Positions 1 through 8,515 of a stretch of 49,374 bases of DNA are shown piece by piece (the stretch's first letter is position 1; each line of letters begins with the position of its first letter). A model generated the notes under the pieces. That model ran no database searches. It was not told the origin of the DNA and saw only the letters and a list, made by a program, of their open reading frames with translations. This stretch comes from Anaerolineae bacterium (lineage in GTDB: Bacteria; Chloroflexota; Anaerolineae; Aggregatilineales; Phototrophicaceae), in the NCBI GenBank assembly GCA_030950085.1, contig JAUZRW010000013.1, forward strand, positions 1 through 49,374. Direction: 5' to 3'. A program made the translations under genes and the position numbers.

Positions 1-81
1 TTGTTGTTGCGGATACGAAGGCGGCGGTTGCTGTTGCGGATACGAAGGCGGCGGTTGCTGTTGCGGATACGAAGGCGGCGG
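1..81. repeat. 27-bp tandem repeat, three units, coding
   Basis: Three head-to-tail 27-bp units lie at 1-27, 28-54 and 55-81. They are identical apart from a single base in the first. They are in frame and encode QQQPPPSYP on the minus strand. The array reaches the window edge, so its true copy number is unknown. Confidence 0.9.
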
Positions 82-141
82 TTGCTGCTGTGATTTGCGT
101 TGAGGCGGTGTGCGACGTGGTTTTTGCGATTTTTGACTCAT
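1..141 (-). CDS. Pro/Gln-rich repeat protein, N-terminal fragment
   Basis: This is the first 47 codons of a gene that runs off the left edge. It starts with ATG on the minus strand and begins MSQKSQKPRRTPPQRKSQ, a basic head. It then enters a nine-residue repeat, QQQPPPSYP, encoded by three near-identical 27-bp DNA units. Nothing of the downstream domain is visible. Such Pro/Gln/Tyr-rich heads often precede a membrane or zinc-ribbon domain in bacterial proteins, but nothing here decides that. The function is unknown. Confidence 0.6.
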   Translation of the reverse strand, partial: MSQKSQKPRRTPPQRKSQQQPPPSYPQQQPPPSYPQQQPPPSYPQQQ

Positions 142-215
142 GATAATTGAAACCCTCTCACATGATATAACCCCCATTGTAAGCCAAACAACATCTTTTC
201 AAAATAGGACGATGG

Positions 216-316
216 GTAGTACTCGACCAATTTAATCTTTGAAAATTAGATGATGTGTTTTTTGGGCGCAATGCCTTGCGCCCCTACATAAAAACTTTTT
301 TGGTCGTGTAGTAGTA
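216..316 (+). repeat. Family 1 MITE-like element, copy A
   Basis: This copy is about 101 bp. It has imperfect terminal inverted repeats (GTAGTACTCGACCAA at the left, TTGGTCGTGTAGTAGTA at the right) and a palindromic core of the form GGGCGCAATGCCTTGCGCCC. The same layout recurs at 21789, 24150, 24245, 31689 and 46788. It encodes no protein and ends directly against a family 2 fragment. Confidence 0.8.
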
Positions 317-355
317 ACCTTCGGTATATCTTTAGAATTCCGTCGTACTGGCGCA

Positions 356-403
356 GCGCGCTATGCCCCTACAAAACCGAGATTTTATTTTTAATTATTT
401 ACC
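356..403 (+). repeat. 48-bp repeat, identical inverted copy at 49241-49288
   Basis: Reading the reverse complement of 49241-49288 gives the same 48 bases without a mismatch. The unit starts with GCGCGCTATGCCCCTAC and ends in an AT-rich tail. It shares the CCCCTAC motif with the other dispersed repeats in the window. Confidence 0.85.
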
Positions 404-443
404 GATTCTTACTTTTTGGTGAATAAGGGCGACTGCTTTAACC

Positions 444-2057
444 TTATTCACGGTTTTCAGCGTAAATTCGCACATGGCGTTTGGGGTCTTTGCCGTGTGT
501 CTTGCTGAATAGGTTATTCGCACGGGCGATTTCGTGTTGTTCGCGGCGAATAGTCGATATTTGCGGCGCGAGAACAACAACATCTTCGCCAGAACGGATT
601 CGCATGATGGCTTGTTCAGCCTCAACCACTGCTTTATCAAAGGGATTGACGAAACTATTGCTCTCTTCCAAACGGTAGACATCCACCAAGAAGTTTTCCA
701 TCTGTGAGACAGTATTCGCCCGAAGCACATAAATCGGCATTCCACGCCGTTCAGCATCGGTAATCACTTTGGGGCGACGACGATAGTAATTCTTGAGCGT
801 CACTACTGCATCCGCTTGACCAAAATCATCCACCACTTCCATCGGCACATTGAGGCGTTTTGCGGCTTGATGCAGTCGATTCCGAGCCACACCATAAGCA
901 TAAACGGACATTTTCTGCAAATGCGAAGGTGTCTCTATGATATAGGGTTTTGTCCCATTGGATTGTGAGGCAGCTTTTTTATTGCCGCGTATCATCCGCA
1001 CGCCACCGTTCGCATCATCACGCCCAGAAATACGCGACGATTCAATCTCGACTTGCTGTGTTTCTGTATGGATAGCACCCTTCTCATCTCGATAGCGAAT
1101 CTCTATCGGGAGCGGTTTCGCCCGTAAGATACCATCGACAGCCGCCGCAACATCTTCATGGAGAGCAATGCGGTCACGGGTTTGGATTTCGACTAAAATA
1201 TCGAATGTCGGTAAACTCCGACGTTCCAGCACTGTTTTTTGTGTACCACGTCGCCGCGCCTCATCATCCGAGAGTGTAACCGAACCAATGCCACCGACCA
1301 AATCTGAGAGTGTCGGGTTGAGCATCAAATTTTCCAGTGTATTACCGTGTGCTGTGCCAATCAACTGTACACCGCGCTCGGCAATCGTCCGTGCTGCCAT
1401 CGCTTCCAGTTCACGCCCGATTTCATCAATGATAATGACTTCGGGGTTGTGATTTTCAACTGCTTCAATCATGACTTCATGCTGCCGTTCGGGATGACTC
1501 ACTTGCATCCGACGGGCGCGTCCCACAGCCGGATGCGGCACATCACCATCGCCACCGATTTCATTACTGGTATCGACAATCACGACGCGCTTTTCTTCGG
1601 CTAATACACGAGCAGCCTCACGCAGCATCGTTGTTTTCCCGACACCGGGCGGTCCCAACATTAGCAAATTTTGACCGGATTTAATCAATTCTTCGATGAT
1701 GTCACTTGTGCCATAAACAGCACGCCCCACGCGGCATGTCAAGCCAATAACTGCCCCCCGTCGATTACGAATAGCACTGATACGGTGCAATGTGCGCTCC
1801 ATGCCAGCGCGATTATCGGCATCGAAATCGCCGATACGATGGACAACTGAATCAATCTCTTCGCGGGTTACTTCGGAGTCTGCTAGAACCATTTCGCCAT
1901 CGACAAAACGGGCTGTTGGAATGCGACCTAAATCTAGTACAACTTCGAGTAAATTAGGGGTATTGCCTAACACTTCAAGCGCCTGAATGATGTCTGTGGG
2001 GAGAACGCGCTTGAGTTCTTCAATATCGTCTGTTATACGTTTTTCAGTATATGTCAT
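444..2057 (-). CDS. AAA-type ATPase with C-terminal R3H domain (SpoIIIAA/Ycf45-like)
   Basis: This is a 537-residue P-loop ATPase of the group annotated as R3H-domain nucleic-acid-binding protein, related in its core to SpoIIIAA and chloroplast Ycf45. Walker A is GPPGVGKTT at 135-143 and Walker B is VIIIDEIG around 207-214. The segment after it (GTAHGNTLENL) is typical of the family. The last about 60 residues contain RREQHEIARANN, an R-x3-H arrangement expected of an R3H single-strand nucleic-acid-binding domain. Its ATG overlaps the TGA of the upstream gene by four bases (ATGA), so the two are translationally coupled. The precise role of the family is poorly known; nucleic-acid handling is an inference from the domains. 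Confidence 0.85.
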   Translation of the reverse strand: MTYTEKRITDDIEELKRVLPTDIIQALEVLGNTPNLLEVVLDLGRIPTARFVDGEMVLADSEVTREEIDSVVHRIGDFDADNRAGMERTLHRISAIRNRRGAVIGLTCRVGRAVYGTSDIIEELIKSGQNLLMLGPPGVGKTTMLREAARVLAEEKRVVIVDTSNEIGGDGDVPHPAVGRARRMQVSHPERQHEVMIEAVENHNPEVIIIDEIGRELEAMAARTIAERGVQLIGTAHGNTLENLMLNPTLSDLVGGIGSVTLSDDEARRRGTQKTVLERRSLPTFDILVEIQTRDRIALHEDVAAAVDGILRAKPLPIEIRYRDEKGAIHTETQQVEIESSRISGRDDANGGVRMIRGNKKAASQSNGTKPYIIETPSHLQKMSVYAYGVARNRLHQAAKRLNVPMEVVDDFGQADAVVTLKNYYRRRPKVITDAERRGMPIYVLRANTVSQMENFLVDVYRLEESNSFVNPFDKAVVEAEQAIMRIRSGEDVVVLAPQISTIRREQHEIARANNLFSKTHGKDPKRHVRIYAENRE

Positions 2058-3046
2058 TCGTGTTTTTCGTTTTCCTCATGTTTATAACAGTCATAGTAGG
2101 TGAACGACCTATAATAGTGTGTTGCAGAAGTCGTTTCCACTTTACCGTTAACGTGAATTTTTGCAAATCCCGGATGGCGGATGCCGACGGCAATTTGTTT
2201 GACCATCACGGCTTGTTCAGCCCATGATTCAAAATTGAGGGCATTCATCACATCATTAAGCCAGCTATGATAACTACGGACGCACACATAGACCGGAACT
2301 TTACTCGCACGGCTCATACGGGCAATCACGGCTGCAATGATATCGGCAGCTTCGCTCATGATATCGGGGTGCATAAAAGGTAGTAGATAAACCCCCTGCG
2401 TGCCTTCGGATACCGCAATATAGGCTTCGATACGTCCATTTTTACGATACACCAACCCATCCATATCGCTATGAGGGGCAGCGACCTGTTGCAACATCGT
2501 CGGGACTATATTGGCAATGAGTGCTGTAATACCAAGTTGGTCATTATCAGTTTCAGCTTCTAGTGTTACCTGACTATCGGTTGCGCTCAATTGCATGGCT
2601 TCATGTTGCCAAATCGTCTGACGGGCATAAGTCGCATAACCAGCACTTCGCAAGGTTTCAAAGAGTTTGCACCGAATTTCAACCTCTGCAATCAGTGAAT
2701 GCGCCCCGTGTTTACCCGCTTCGCGTGACATAGCATCCAAGATATGCAGCCAAGCGGTATCTTCCGTATCATCATCCAGCGTCGGTGCTAGATAGACAAT
2801 ATGTGCCATCGGGTCATCAGGATGGTAACGGAATTGCCCAACAACCGCTTGCTGCTCTTCGGAACGGGTGACAAGTGTATAAATGCCACGCGGAAAGAGT
2901 AGACTGCTCAATAAAAAGCTATTTTGACCACGAGCATCGCGTGTCAATTGCATTTCACTATCAAGCATCATACCCCTTGCGGTCAAACGCCGAACCAGAG
3001 GCAAATCAACCAGTGTCATATTCCGTGTATCAGTTGCGGTTGACAT
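2054..3046 (-). CDS. GNAT-like protein of unknown function
   Basis: This is a 330-residue soluble protein. Two ATGs lie two codons apart. The second (3046) sits 8 nt after GGGAGG (3055-3060) and is preferred over the one at 3052, which is too close. The first half reads like a divergent GNAT acetyltransferase (VVGQFRYHPDDPMAHIVYLAP, then LFETLRSAGYATYARQTIW). A weaker second copy of the same fold may fill the C-terminal half. No acetyl-CoA pyrophosphate loop is clear, so catalysis is doubtful. It is the first gene of a two-gene operon with the R3H ATPase and overlaps it by 4 bp. Confidence 0.7.
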   Translation of the reverse strand: MSTATDTRNMTLVDLPLVRRLTARGMMLDSEMQLTRDARGQNSFLLSSLLFPRGIYTLVTRSEEQQAVVGQFRYHPDDPMAHIVYLAPTLDDDTEDTAWLHILDAMSREAGKHGAHSLIAEVEIRCKLFETLRSAGYATYARQTIWQHEAMQLSATDSQVTLEAETDNDQLGITALIANIVPTMLQQVAAPHSDMDGLVYRKNGRIEAYIAVSEGTQGVYLLPFMHPDIMSEAADIIAAVIARMSRASKVPVYVCVRSYHSWLNDVMNALNFESWAEQAVMVKQIAVGIRHPGFAKIHVNGKVETTSATHYYRSFTYYDCYKHEENEKHE

Positions 3047-3054
3047 GCACATTT

Positions 3055-3060
3055 CCTCCC
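3055..3060 (-). promoter_or_regulatory. Shine-Dalgarno GGGAGG that decides the start at 3046
   Basis: On the minus strand GGGAGG is followed by two nearby ATGs. The spacer is only 2 nt to the first and 8 nt to the second, which favours the second. Confidence 0.6.
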
Positions 3061-3739
3061 GACTAGCGTGGCTTATCTATTAGGCGACAAATTTTACAGT
3101 TTAGGATAGCTGTAGCTTGTCCACACGCTGAATCCAAGTTTATTATCTTTTTATGTACATTTTATAACCCCATTGCTAGGCACACGACGCGCCTTTCGTT
3201 CATTATACTATTATCTTAACGTGAGAATCATATTTTTCAAGGGTCAAAAAGGGTCACAAGTGGTTATCGCTGTTATGGAATACAAACAAGTACGCCTATC
3301 GTCTGTGCAGTGTCTTGCTAAACCTTGCTATAATGAGTATAGATTAGGACTTACGCAGTTGACTGTTATTTTCGGGCGCAGCACGCTGTCGCCTCTACGA
3401 TTTCTAGTTTGAAGTGCGTAACGCCTATAGATAATGATGGAGATATATTATGGCAGTCGATGTAACGCTCAGTGCCCCTACACAAAAAAGAGTTATCCAA
3501 AACGGATAACCCTTTTTTAACAAAGTATCTGCGATACTGTTATAATGCCTTGTCGCATATTCGCCCCTACAAATAAAATGCTTTTTGCGTAACATCCATG
3601 CCTCAGATGGGCTGAAGTCTAAGCTATGGGACACCGAGAATGACTTGCGTTTCATAAGCCATTATGCGAAATCGCTTGCCCAACTGCGATTATCAAATTC
3701 ATATTGAGCATATAATTGATTTTATTCATTGTTTTTGAC
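3061..3739. other. Long intergenic region with repeats and a hairpin
   Basis: There is no convincing gene; short open frames here have no family resemblance and run through repeats. It holds a partial repeat of the GGGCGCAGCACGCTGTCGCC type near 3373-3400, a strong hairpin at 3484-3518 and a family 3 fragment at about 3516-3555. A TGCTATAAT extended -10-like box lies at 3326-3334, too far from the next gene to assign. Confidence 0.6.
3484..3518. terminator. Bidirectional terminator-like hairpin
   Basis: The arms AAAAAAG-A-GTTATCC and GGATAAC-C-CTTTTTT pair over 15 positions with one mismatch around a short loop. This gives a stem flanked by an A-run and a T-run that could work on either strand. 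The plus-strand T-run passes straight into a family 3 repeat fragment. Confidence 0.55.
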
Positions 3740-3745
3740 AAGGAG
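3740..3745 (+). promoter_or_regulatory. Shine-Dalgarno AAGGAG deciding the start at 3756
   Basis: AAGGAG lies 10 nt before ATG 3756, inside the longer open frame that begins at 3729. The upstream start has no ribosome binding site, so 3756 is chosen. Confidence 0.6.
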
Positions 3746-3755
3746 ATTCACCCTT

Positions 3756-5051
3756 ATGGTAGCTACCCCGATTCTCATTATTTTAGCCGGTGGCGCATCA
3801 TCGCGGATGTGGCCTTTACAAGAAAAATCGTTGATAAAATTTGGTCAAGACCCCTTGCTGCTGACACAACTCAAACGTTATGCCTCACTTGGAATCACGG
3901 AAGCTGTGATAGTCGGTAATTCTGAAAATGTTGCTATGATGCGCCATATCGCCGACCAATCTGATATGACCGTACAGGTCACGATTCAGCCTGAACCCAT
4001 CGGTATGGGTGATGCGATATTACGTGCAGCCGAAAAACTAGAAGGGCGCAAAGACGAAGCGATTTATATTACACAAATCCATGATTTAACGGATATTAAA
4101 ATGCACGATGATATGCTCAAGATGTATCGTAGCAATCCGAATGCAACTTACATGGCGGGTGTCGAAATGCAAGACTATTTTCCCGGCGGTTACTTGATAG
4201 TCAATGATGATGGGCATATCACGGGCATCATCGAAAAACCGGGAGTCGCTAATCGCCCGTCTAACTTTGTGAATATCGTCGCTCATATTCACGCTCATGC
4301 TGGAAAATTATGCAACGAAATCCAGAAACAATATGATGCAAAAATCACATCGGATGACCATTATGAACGCGCCATGGATGTCCTGATGAAAGATAACCCC
4401 TTTTATCTCGTCGGTTATAGTGGTCGCTGGGATGCCCTCAAGTTCCCGTGGCATGTTTTGGATATCATGGATACCTTCCTCAAGGAAATAGACGGTCAGC
4501 AAATTGCCGATGATGTTTTTATTTCGGATAAAGCCTCGATTGTTGGCAATGTCATCATTGAATCGGGCGCGAAGATTTTCCCCGGTGCCGCCGTAGTGGG
4601 TCCAGCATACATCGGCAAAAATACGATTGTGGGCAATAATGCCCTCGTTCGTAACTCAATGGTACTCAATGATTGCCAAGTGGGTTTCACAACCGAAGTT
4701 GCCCGTTCTTATGTGGCAGATGGTGTCGGGCTGCACGCTTGTCGTGTGCTGGATAGCATTTTCGCAGATGGCGTTAATTTCAGTGCTGGCTGCACGACAG
4801 CGAACCTACGTATTGATAAAGGTATCGTGAAAACAAGCGTCAAAGGTAATCGGATGGCAACCGGACGTGATAAATTTGGCGCAGTGGTCGGCACTCATGC
4901 TTTTATCAGTGTCGATGCCATGACCATGCCCGGTGTAAAAATTGGTCAAAATGCCATTGTGGGTCCCGGCACGCATGTTTATAGCGATGTCCCGAATAAT
5001 GCCAAGTTACTTGTCAAGCAGAATCAAGAACTTATCACATCAGACGATTAA
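3756..5051 (+). CDS. NDP-sugar pyrophosphorylase with left-handed beta-helix
   Basis: This 431-residue protein has an N-terminal nucleotidyltransferase domain and a C-terminal hexapeptide-repeat beta-helix, the layout of GlmU-like and glucose-1-phosphate uridylyl/thymidylyltransferase-like enzymes. It should join a sugar 1-phosphate to an NTP for glycan synthesis. The signature is ILAGGASSRMWPLQEKS, the G-G-x-x-x-R loop followed by the usual lysine; the family's KPLLP is altered to KSLIKF. Further on are GGYLIVNDD and IIEKP. Hexapeptides run from about residue 265 (IVGNVIIESGAKIFPGAAVV) to IGQNAIVGPG near the end. Substrate specificity cannot be read from sequence. A hairpin follows the stop. 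Confidence 0.8.
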   Translation: MVATPILIILAGGASSRMWPLQEKSLIKFGQDPLLLTQLKRYASLGITEAVIVGNSENVAMMRHIADQSDMTVQVTIQPEPIGMGDAILRAAEKLEGRKDEAIYITQIHDLTDIKMHDDMLKMYRSNPNATYMAGVEMQDYFPGGYLIVNDDGHITGIIEKPGVANRPSNFVNIVAHIHAHAGKLCNEIQKQYDAKITSDDHYERAMDVLMKDNPFYLVGYSGRWDALKFPWHVLDIMDTFLKEIDGQQIADDVFISDKASIVGNVIIESGAKIFPGAAVVGPAYIGKNTIVGNNALVRNSMVLNDCQVGFTTEVARSYVADGVGLHACRVLDSIFADGVNFSAGCTTANLRIDKGIVKTSVKGNRMATGRDKFGAVVGTHAFISVDAMTMPGVKIGQNAIVGPGTHVYSDVPNNAKLLVKQNQELITSDD

Positions 5052-5064
5052 TCTGTATAAAATG

Positions 5065-5097
5065 AGGCATGAGTAGTATGAAAAATCATTCATGCCT
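5065..5097 (+). terminator. Hairpin after the sugar nucleotidyltransferase
   Basis: AGGCATGA (5065-5072) pairs with TCATGCCT (5090-5097) across a 17-nt A-rich loop. There is no strong T-run, so it is a weak terminator candidate. It separates the nucleotidyltransferase from the restriction-modification pair. Confidence 0.4.
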
Positions 5098-5125
5098 TCA
5101 ACAATAACAGTGAGGAATACACCAC

Positions 5126-6262
5126 TTGCCGATACTTCTCAAATTCGACGGTATAATACGAAACGTGAGCTATGATTCACGGACGCGATTCACAAAACTG
5201 AAAACATATCATAGTAATGACTTCAACATCAATGAAGTAGGTACAACAGGTATTGTTCAATTTGATGAAGATACATCTATCGGCTATGCGCGTTGGACTT
5301 CTCCCAAAAGGACACGAACATACCCATTTCCTCGTGTCTATAACATTTATCACCTGCCTAAAAAGGTTGCCATTATCCCTATCATCAAAGATGAGGGATA
5401 TAAAACAAACAATGATAGAATTAACTATATCACCTACTCATGGATGAACTTATCAAATGTCTATATCATTTTGGCATGGTATGAAAGTGCATTAAAACAT
5501 CCTTCTAAATGGGGGCGTATCACGAAGCAAATTTTGAATGCAGGGTTTGTGAATGAGCGATTAACAGAATTGAGAACTTATCAACAAACGGCGCTTCATT
5601 GGAATACGATGCACTTTGAGCGTGATTTTGAATCTGTTTTTCGTAATGCTGTGACGAGTTATGAAAAGGTTGTACAGAAAACAGGGGGTGTATTGGTCTC
5701 ATCTGCAACACATTTGGCTGAATTGGAAAAATACATAGATGACGGTCTTTTCAACTTAGAGCAATTCAAAGCAGTATCATTGCCCCAGTCATTTGCGGCG
5801 GCACAAAGAGAAACACAAACGTCTCATAAGTCTGAATATCTTCAAGAGACAAGTAAGGCATACTTTTTCATAACAAATTGGCTGGGTGGAGAATATCATT
5901 TGACCTGCGATGAGATTCTTTTTGAAAAAAACACAGTCATTATCCAAGAATCGAAAAACACAACAAATGATAAGCTACCGAAACTATCAGATATTCAAGA
6001 TGGCTTGTTTAAGCTGATTCTGTTTTCAAATATGGATAGTCTCAAATTGGATAAGCAATCCGTTAAATTTAGAGTCCGCCTAAAATTGACAGGCAATCTT
6101 GACAGTCAGTTAATGCTGCCAGCCGATAGCAATGCTATTGAAACCTATATCAAAAGAAACAGCTTGAAGCCGCGTGACCAGCAATATATTAGAATGCTCA
6201 ATGAAGAGGTTAAGGCAAATCCGAAGCTAGAAATAGAATTGAATCAAAATGCCAAAAGCTAA
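5126..6262 (+). CDS. Probable type II restriction endonuclease (PD-(D/E)XK)
   Basis: This is a 378-residue protein with a TTG start preceded by GAGG about 10 nt upstream. No close family name is recognised. Two facts point to a restriction enzyme. It overlaps a DNA adenine methyltransferase gene by 14 bp on the same strand. Residues of the form CDEILFEKNTVIIQESKN match the acidic residue plus ExK layout of a PD-(D/E)XK nuclease core. The recognition sequence is not inferable. The gene is visibly more AT-rich than its neighbours, consistent with horizontal acquisition. An alternative is a non-nuclease partner of the methylase, but the ExK motif argues against it. Confidence 0.7.
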   Translation: MPILLKFDGIIRNVSYDSRTRFTKLKTYHSNDFNINEVGTTGIVQFDEDTSIGYARWTSPKRTRTYPFPRVYNIYHLPKKVAIIPIIKDEGYKTNNDRINYITYSWMNLSNVYIILAWYESALKHPSKWGRITKQILNAGFVNERLTELRTYQQTALHWNTMHFERDFESVFRNAVTSYEKVVQKTGGVLVSSATHLAELEKYIDDGLFNLEQFKAVSLPQSFAAAQRETQTSHKSEYLQETSKAYFFITNWLGGEYHLTCDEILFEKNTVIIQESKNTTNDKLPKLSDIQDGLFKLILFSNMDSLKLDKQSVKFRVRLKLTGNLDSQLMLPADSNAIETYIKRNSLKPRDQQYIRMLNEEVKANPKLEIELNQNAKS

Positions 6263-7058
6263 GAGTCCCTTGCGTTATCCCGGTGGCAAATCACGGGCTA
6301 TAAAATCTATCATGAAGCATGTGCCTGTCGATTTTCAAGAATATCGTGAACCATTCTTGGGCGGTGGCTCCGTCTATTTTGCCATCAAAGAGGCTTTTGG
6401 GTCACGCATTAAATCATATTGGGTGAACGATATTTATACGGACTTATTCCACTTTTGGAGTTTTGCACGCGATGATATCAAGAACCTTGTCGAATCTGTA
6501 ACGACAATGCGCGATGCTTACCCTAATGGACGTGAACTCTATACTGAACTAAAAAAAGAAGAGGTCTATTTATCAGGCTTTGAACTTGCAGCCCGTTTCT
6601 TCATCATGAATCGTATCACTTTTTCGGGTGTCATGGATGCTGGTGGTTACTCACAACAAGCATTTGAACGTCGGTTTACAATCTCCTCTATTGAACGGCT
6701 ACAGAACATTAATTACTGGCTACAAGAGACAAAGATTACCAATGAGGATTACGCTTTACTCTTAGAATCTGAGGGCGACGATGTCTTCATTTTCCTTGAC
6801 CCACCCTATCTTTCAAAAACACACTCACGGCTCTATGGCAAAAAAGGGAAACTTCATACGTCATTTGACCATCAACGTTTGGCTGATGCCTTAAAAAAGT
6901 GTCCCCATCGCTGGTTATTGACCTACGACGACTCAGAAGAAGTCCGAGAATTATTCCAGTTTGCCAATATCATTGAATGGGAATTGCAATACGGCATGAA
7001 TAATTACAAACAAAAAACTGCCGCAAAGGGCAAAGAACTATTCATCAAGAATTATTAA
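6249..7058 (+). CDS. DNA adenine N6-methyltransferase, D12 (Dam/DpnM-like) class
   Basis: This 269-residue methylase transfers a methyl group from S-adenosylmethionine to adenine in a specific DNA site. The SAM-binding start LRYPGGKSRAIKSI and EPFLGGGSVYF come first. The catalytic DPPY (IFLDPPYLSKT) follows after the central target-recognition region, which is the order of alpha-class D12 enzymes. The length is normal for the family. It overlaps the upstream nuclease-like gene by 14 bp, so it most likely protects host DNA from that enzyme. GATC specificity is common in this class but unproven here. Confidence 0.9.
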   Translation: MPKAKSPLRYPGGKSRAIKSIMKHVPVDFQEYREPFLGGGSVYFAIKEAFGSRIKSYWVNDIYTDLFHFWSFARDDIKNLVESVTTMRDAYPNGRELYTELKKEEVYLSGFELAARFFIMNRITFSGVMDAGGYSQQAFERRFTISSIERLQNINYWLQETKITNEDYALLLESEGDDVFIFLDPPYLSKTHSRLYGKKGKLHTSFDHQRLADALKKCPHRWLLTYDDSEEVRELFQFANIIEWELQYGMNNYKQKTAAKGKELFIKNY

Positions 7059-7170
7059 CGCACTAAGCGATTCAAACGCAAGAATCCGTTAGCGCCGGAT
7101 AGTAGACTCCGTTTATGCTATTGGCATGAATGGTGCTAAAAATCGTTCACCATTCTCTATAAAATGCACA

Positions 7171-7205
7171 CTAGAGGCGCGATAATTTTTGCGCCTTTAG
7201 TTTTG
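7171..7205 (+). terminator. Rho-independent terminator after the methyltransferase
   Basis: CTAGAGGCGC (7171-7180) pairs with GCGCCTTTAG (7191-7200) in a 10-bp stem with one G-T pair, followed by TTTTG. It closes the restriction-modification unit. Confidence 0.6.
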
Positions 7206-7240
7206 CCAATCAAACAGCCACTAGAGAAGGTGTTTAGCTG

Positions 7241-8125
7241 ATGAAACCTATTCATGTCGGGGCGTTGGTGCTGCTGGGTGCTATTTGGGGTGCCTCATTC
7301 TTATTCATTCGTGTGGCAGTTCACGATTTTGGTCCTATGCCCTTGATGTTTATGCGCGTCACGCTGGGTGGATTGGTCTTATTAGCTTATGCGACATTTT
7401 TGCGCCAAACGCCCGACTTAGGGTCTCGTTGGCGCAAATTCCTGATTATGGGGTCGCTCAATGCTGCGATTCCCTTTGTGCTGATTGCATGGTCAGAATT
7501 AACAATCAATGCCTCACTTGCCGCCATCATTAATTCAATGACACCGTTATTCACGGCAGTAATTGCAGCTTTCTTGGGCAATGAAGACCTCACATGGCAG
7601 AAGGTTAGCGGTGTGATGCTCGGTATTATCGGGGTATCTGTTTTAGTGGGTGGTAGTCCAATGGAACTTAATCAAGAGGTGATTGTGGCAGTCTTGGCAT
7701 CTGTGGTAGCCGCCCTATTTTATGGTATTGGGGCAAATTACGCCTCACGTCACTTTACAGGAAAACACCCCTTGCATACCTCTATCGGGCAACTCTTAGG
7801 CGCAAGTTTGATACTATTGATTCCGGCAGGTGCGACAATTCCGTCTGCAACACCGTCTACGGCTGCCATCATAGCGATGTTAGCCTTGGTCTTGGTCTCA
7901 ACCACTTTTGCCTATATGTTGTACTTTTTCCTCTTGAACAATGTAGGTCCAACTCGTACTGTGTCGGTGACATTCCTTGTCCCTGTTTTTGGCACAATCT
8001 GGGGCATCATATTCCTTGATGAGACGTTCAATATGAGTATGTTGCTGGGGATGGCTATTATCTTAACCAGCGTCGGTCTCGTTATTGGTACACGCTATCG
8101 CAAGGCGAAAGTAGTTGAAGCATAG
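7241..8125 (+). CDS. EamA/DMT-family transporter
   Basis: This is a 294-residue inner-membrane protein with about ten hydrophobic helices arranged as two EamA halves. Signatures are LLGAIWGASFLFIRVAV at the start of half one and the corresponding VLASVVAALFYGIGANYASR in half two. The tail RYRKAKVVEA is basic and cytoplasmic. Members export small metabolites or amino acids, and the substrate cannot be told. An AGAAGG-type ribosome site lies about 10 nt before the ATG. It stands alone between a terminator and a long repeat block. Confidence 0.85.
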   Translation: MKPIHVGALVLLGAIWGASFLFIRVAVHDFGPMPLMFMRVTLGGLVLLAYATFLRQTPDLGSRWRKFLIMGSLNAAIPFVLIAWSELTINASLAAIINSMTPLFTAVIAAFLGNEDLTWQKVSGVMLGIIGVSVLVGGSPMELNQEVIVAVLASVVAALFYGIGANYASRHFTGKHPLHTSIGQLLGASLILLIPAGATIPSATPSTAAIIAMLALVLVSTTFAYMLYFFLLNNVGPTRTVSVTFLVPVFGTIWGIIFLDETFNMSMLLGMAIILTSVGLVIGTRYRKAKVVEA

Positions 8126-8168
8126 CGCCCTAGTCCGAAAACTAAAGAATTTGGCTAAATTTTGCCTT

Positions 8169-8299
8169 AAAGTAACCTTCGGTATATTTTTACAAAATGC
8201 GTAACGCAGAGGCGCAGAGAATCAGAGATGCAGAGCTTTATTTTGAATAGAAATCTTGGCGCTTTGGCGCTTCATCTTTTTTTGAAGTTCTTTCCAGAC
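8169..8299 (+). repeat. Family 2 dispersed repeat, copy A
   Basis: It begins AGTAACCTTCGGTATATTTT, continues through GCGTAACGCAGAGGCGCAGAG and ends near TTCATCTTTTTTTG. Closely matching copies lie at about 26829-26956 and 30766-30907, and shorter pieces lie near 313, 27760 and 28638. Confidence 0.8.
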
Positions 8300-8300
8300 C

Positions 8301-8400
8301 TTACTTCTTGTTTAACAAAGTAGCTTTGTTAAACCTTTAGACGTTATCTCACCATGTTATTTTGTGTGAGGCGCGATGAAACCCCGAAAGGGGCTTTTTA
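8301..8400 (+). repeat. Family 3 dispersed repeat, copy A, with terminator-like stem
   Basis: It begins TTACTTCTTGTTTAACAAAG and ends TGTGTGAGGCGCGATGAAAC followed by CCCCGAAAGGGGCTTTTTA. The terminal stem-loop plus T-run looks like a rho-independent terminator. Related copies lie at 24528-24620, 28671-28760 and, reversed, inside the DnaB intein at 39532-39628. Confidence 0.8.
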
Positions 8401-8515
8401 ATATCTCGTCCGCTATATTTATTCACCAATACTAATTCACCACATACAATCTTGCATTTTGCGTTACAATCACGGTAGAGTCATCATATATCACACAAAA
8501 TTAAGGATATTTCTG

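Larger units (their letters stand above)
142..443. other. Intergenic region made largely of dispersed repeats
   Basis: There is no credible gene here. The stretch holds one family 1 element (216-316), a fragment of the start of family 2 directly after it (about 313-335), and the 48-bp repeat at 356-403. The rest shows nothing recognisable. Confidence 0.7.
8126..8458. other. Intergenic block occupied by family 2 and family 3 repeats
   Basis: Almost all of the gap is repeat: family 2 at about 8169-8299 directly followed by family 3 at 8301-8400. The last about 60 bases should hold the promoter of the next gene. No gene is present. Confidence 0.7.

Noticed and set aside
1-81. Possible CRISPR array or minisatellite
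   Set aside because: The 27-bp units are directly adjacent with no spacers and read in frame as QQQPPPSYP on the minus strand, so this is a protein repeat.
3173-3412. 79-residue plus-strand frame
   Set aside because: It covers a repeat piece and a promoter-like TGCTATAAT box and has unprotein-like composition, so it is judged spurious.
3425-3655. 76-residue minus-strand frame in a long gap
   Set aside because: It runs through a terminator-like hairpin and a family 3 fragment, has no ribosome site and resembles no protein family.
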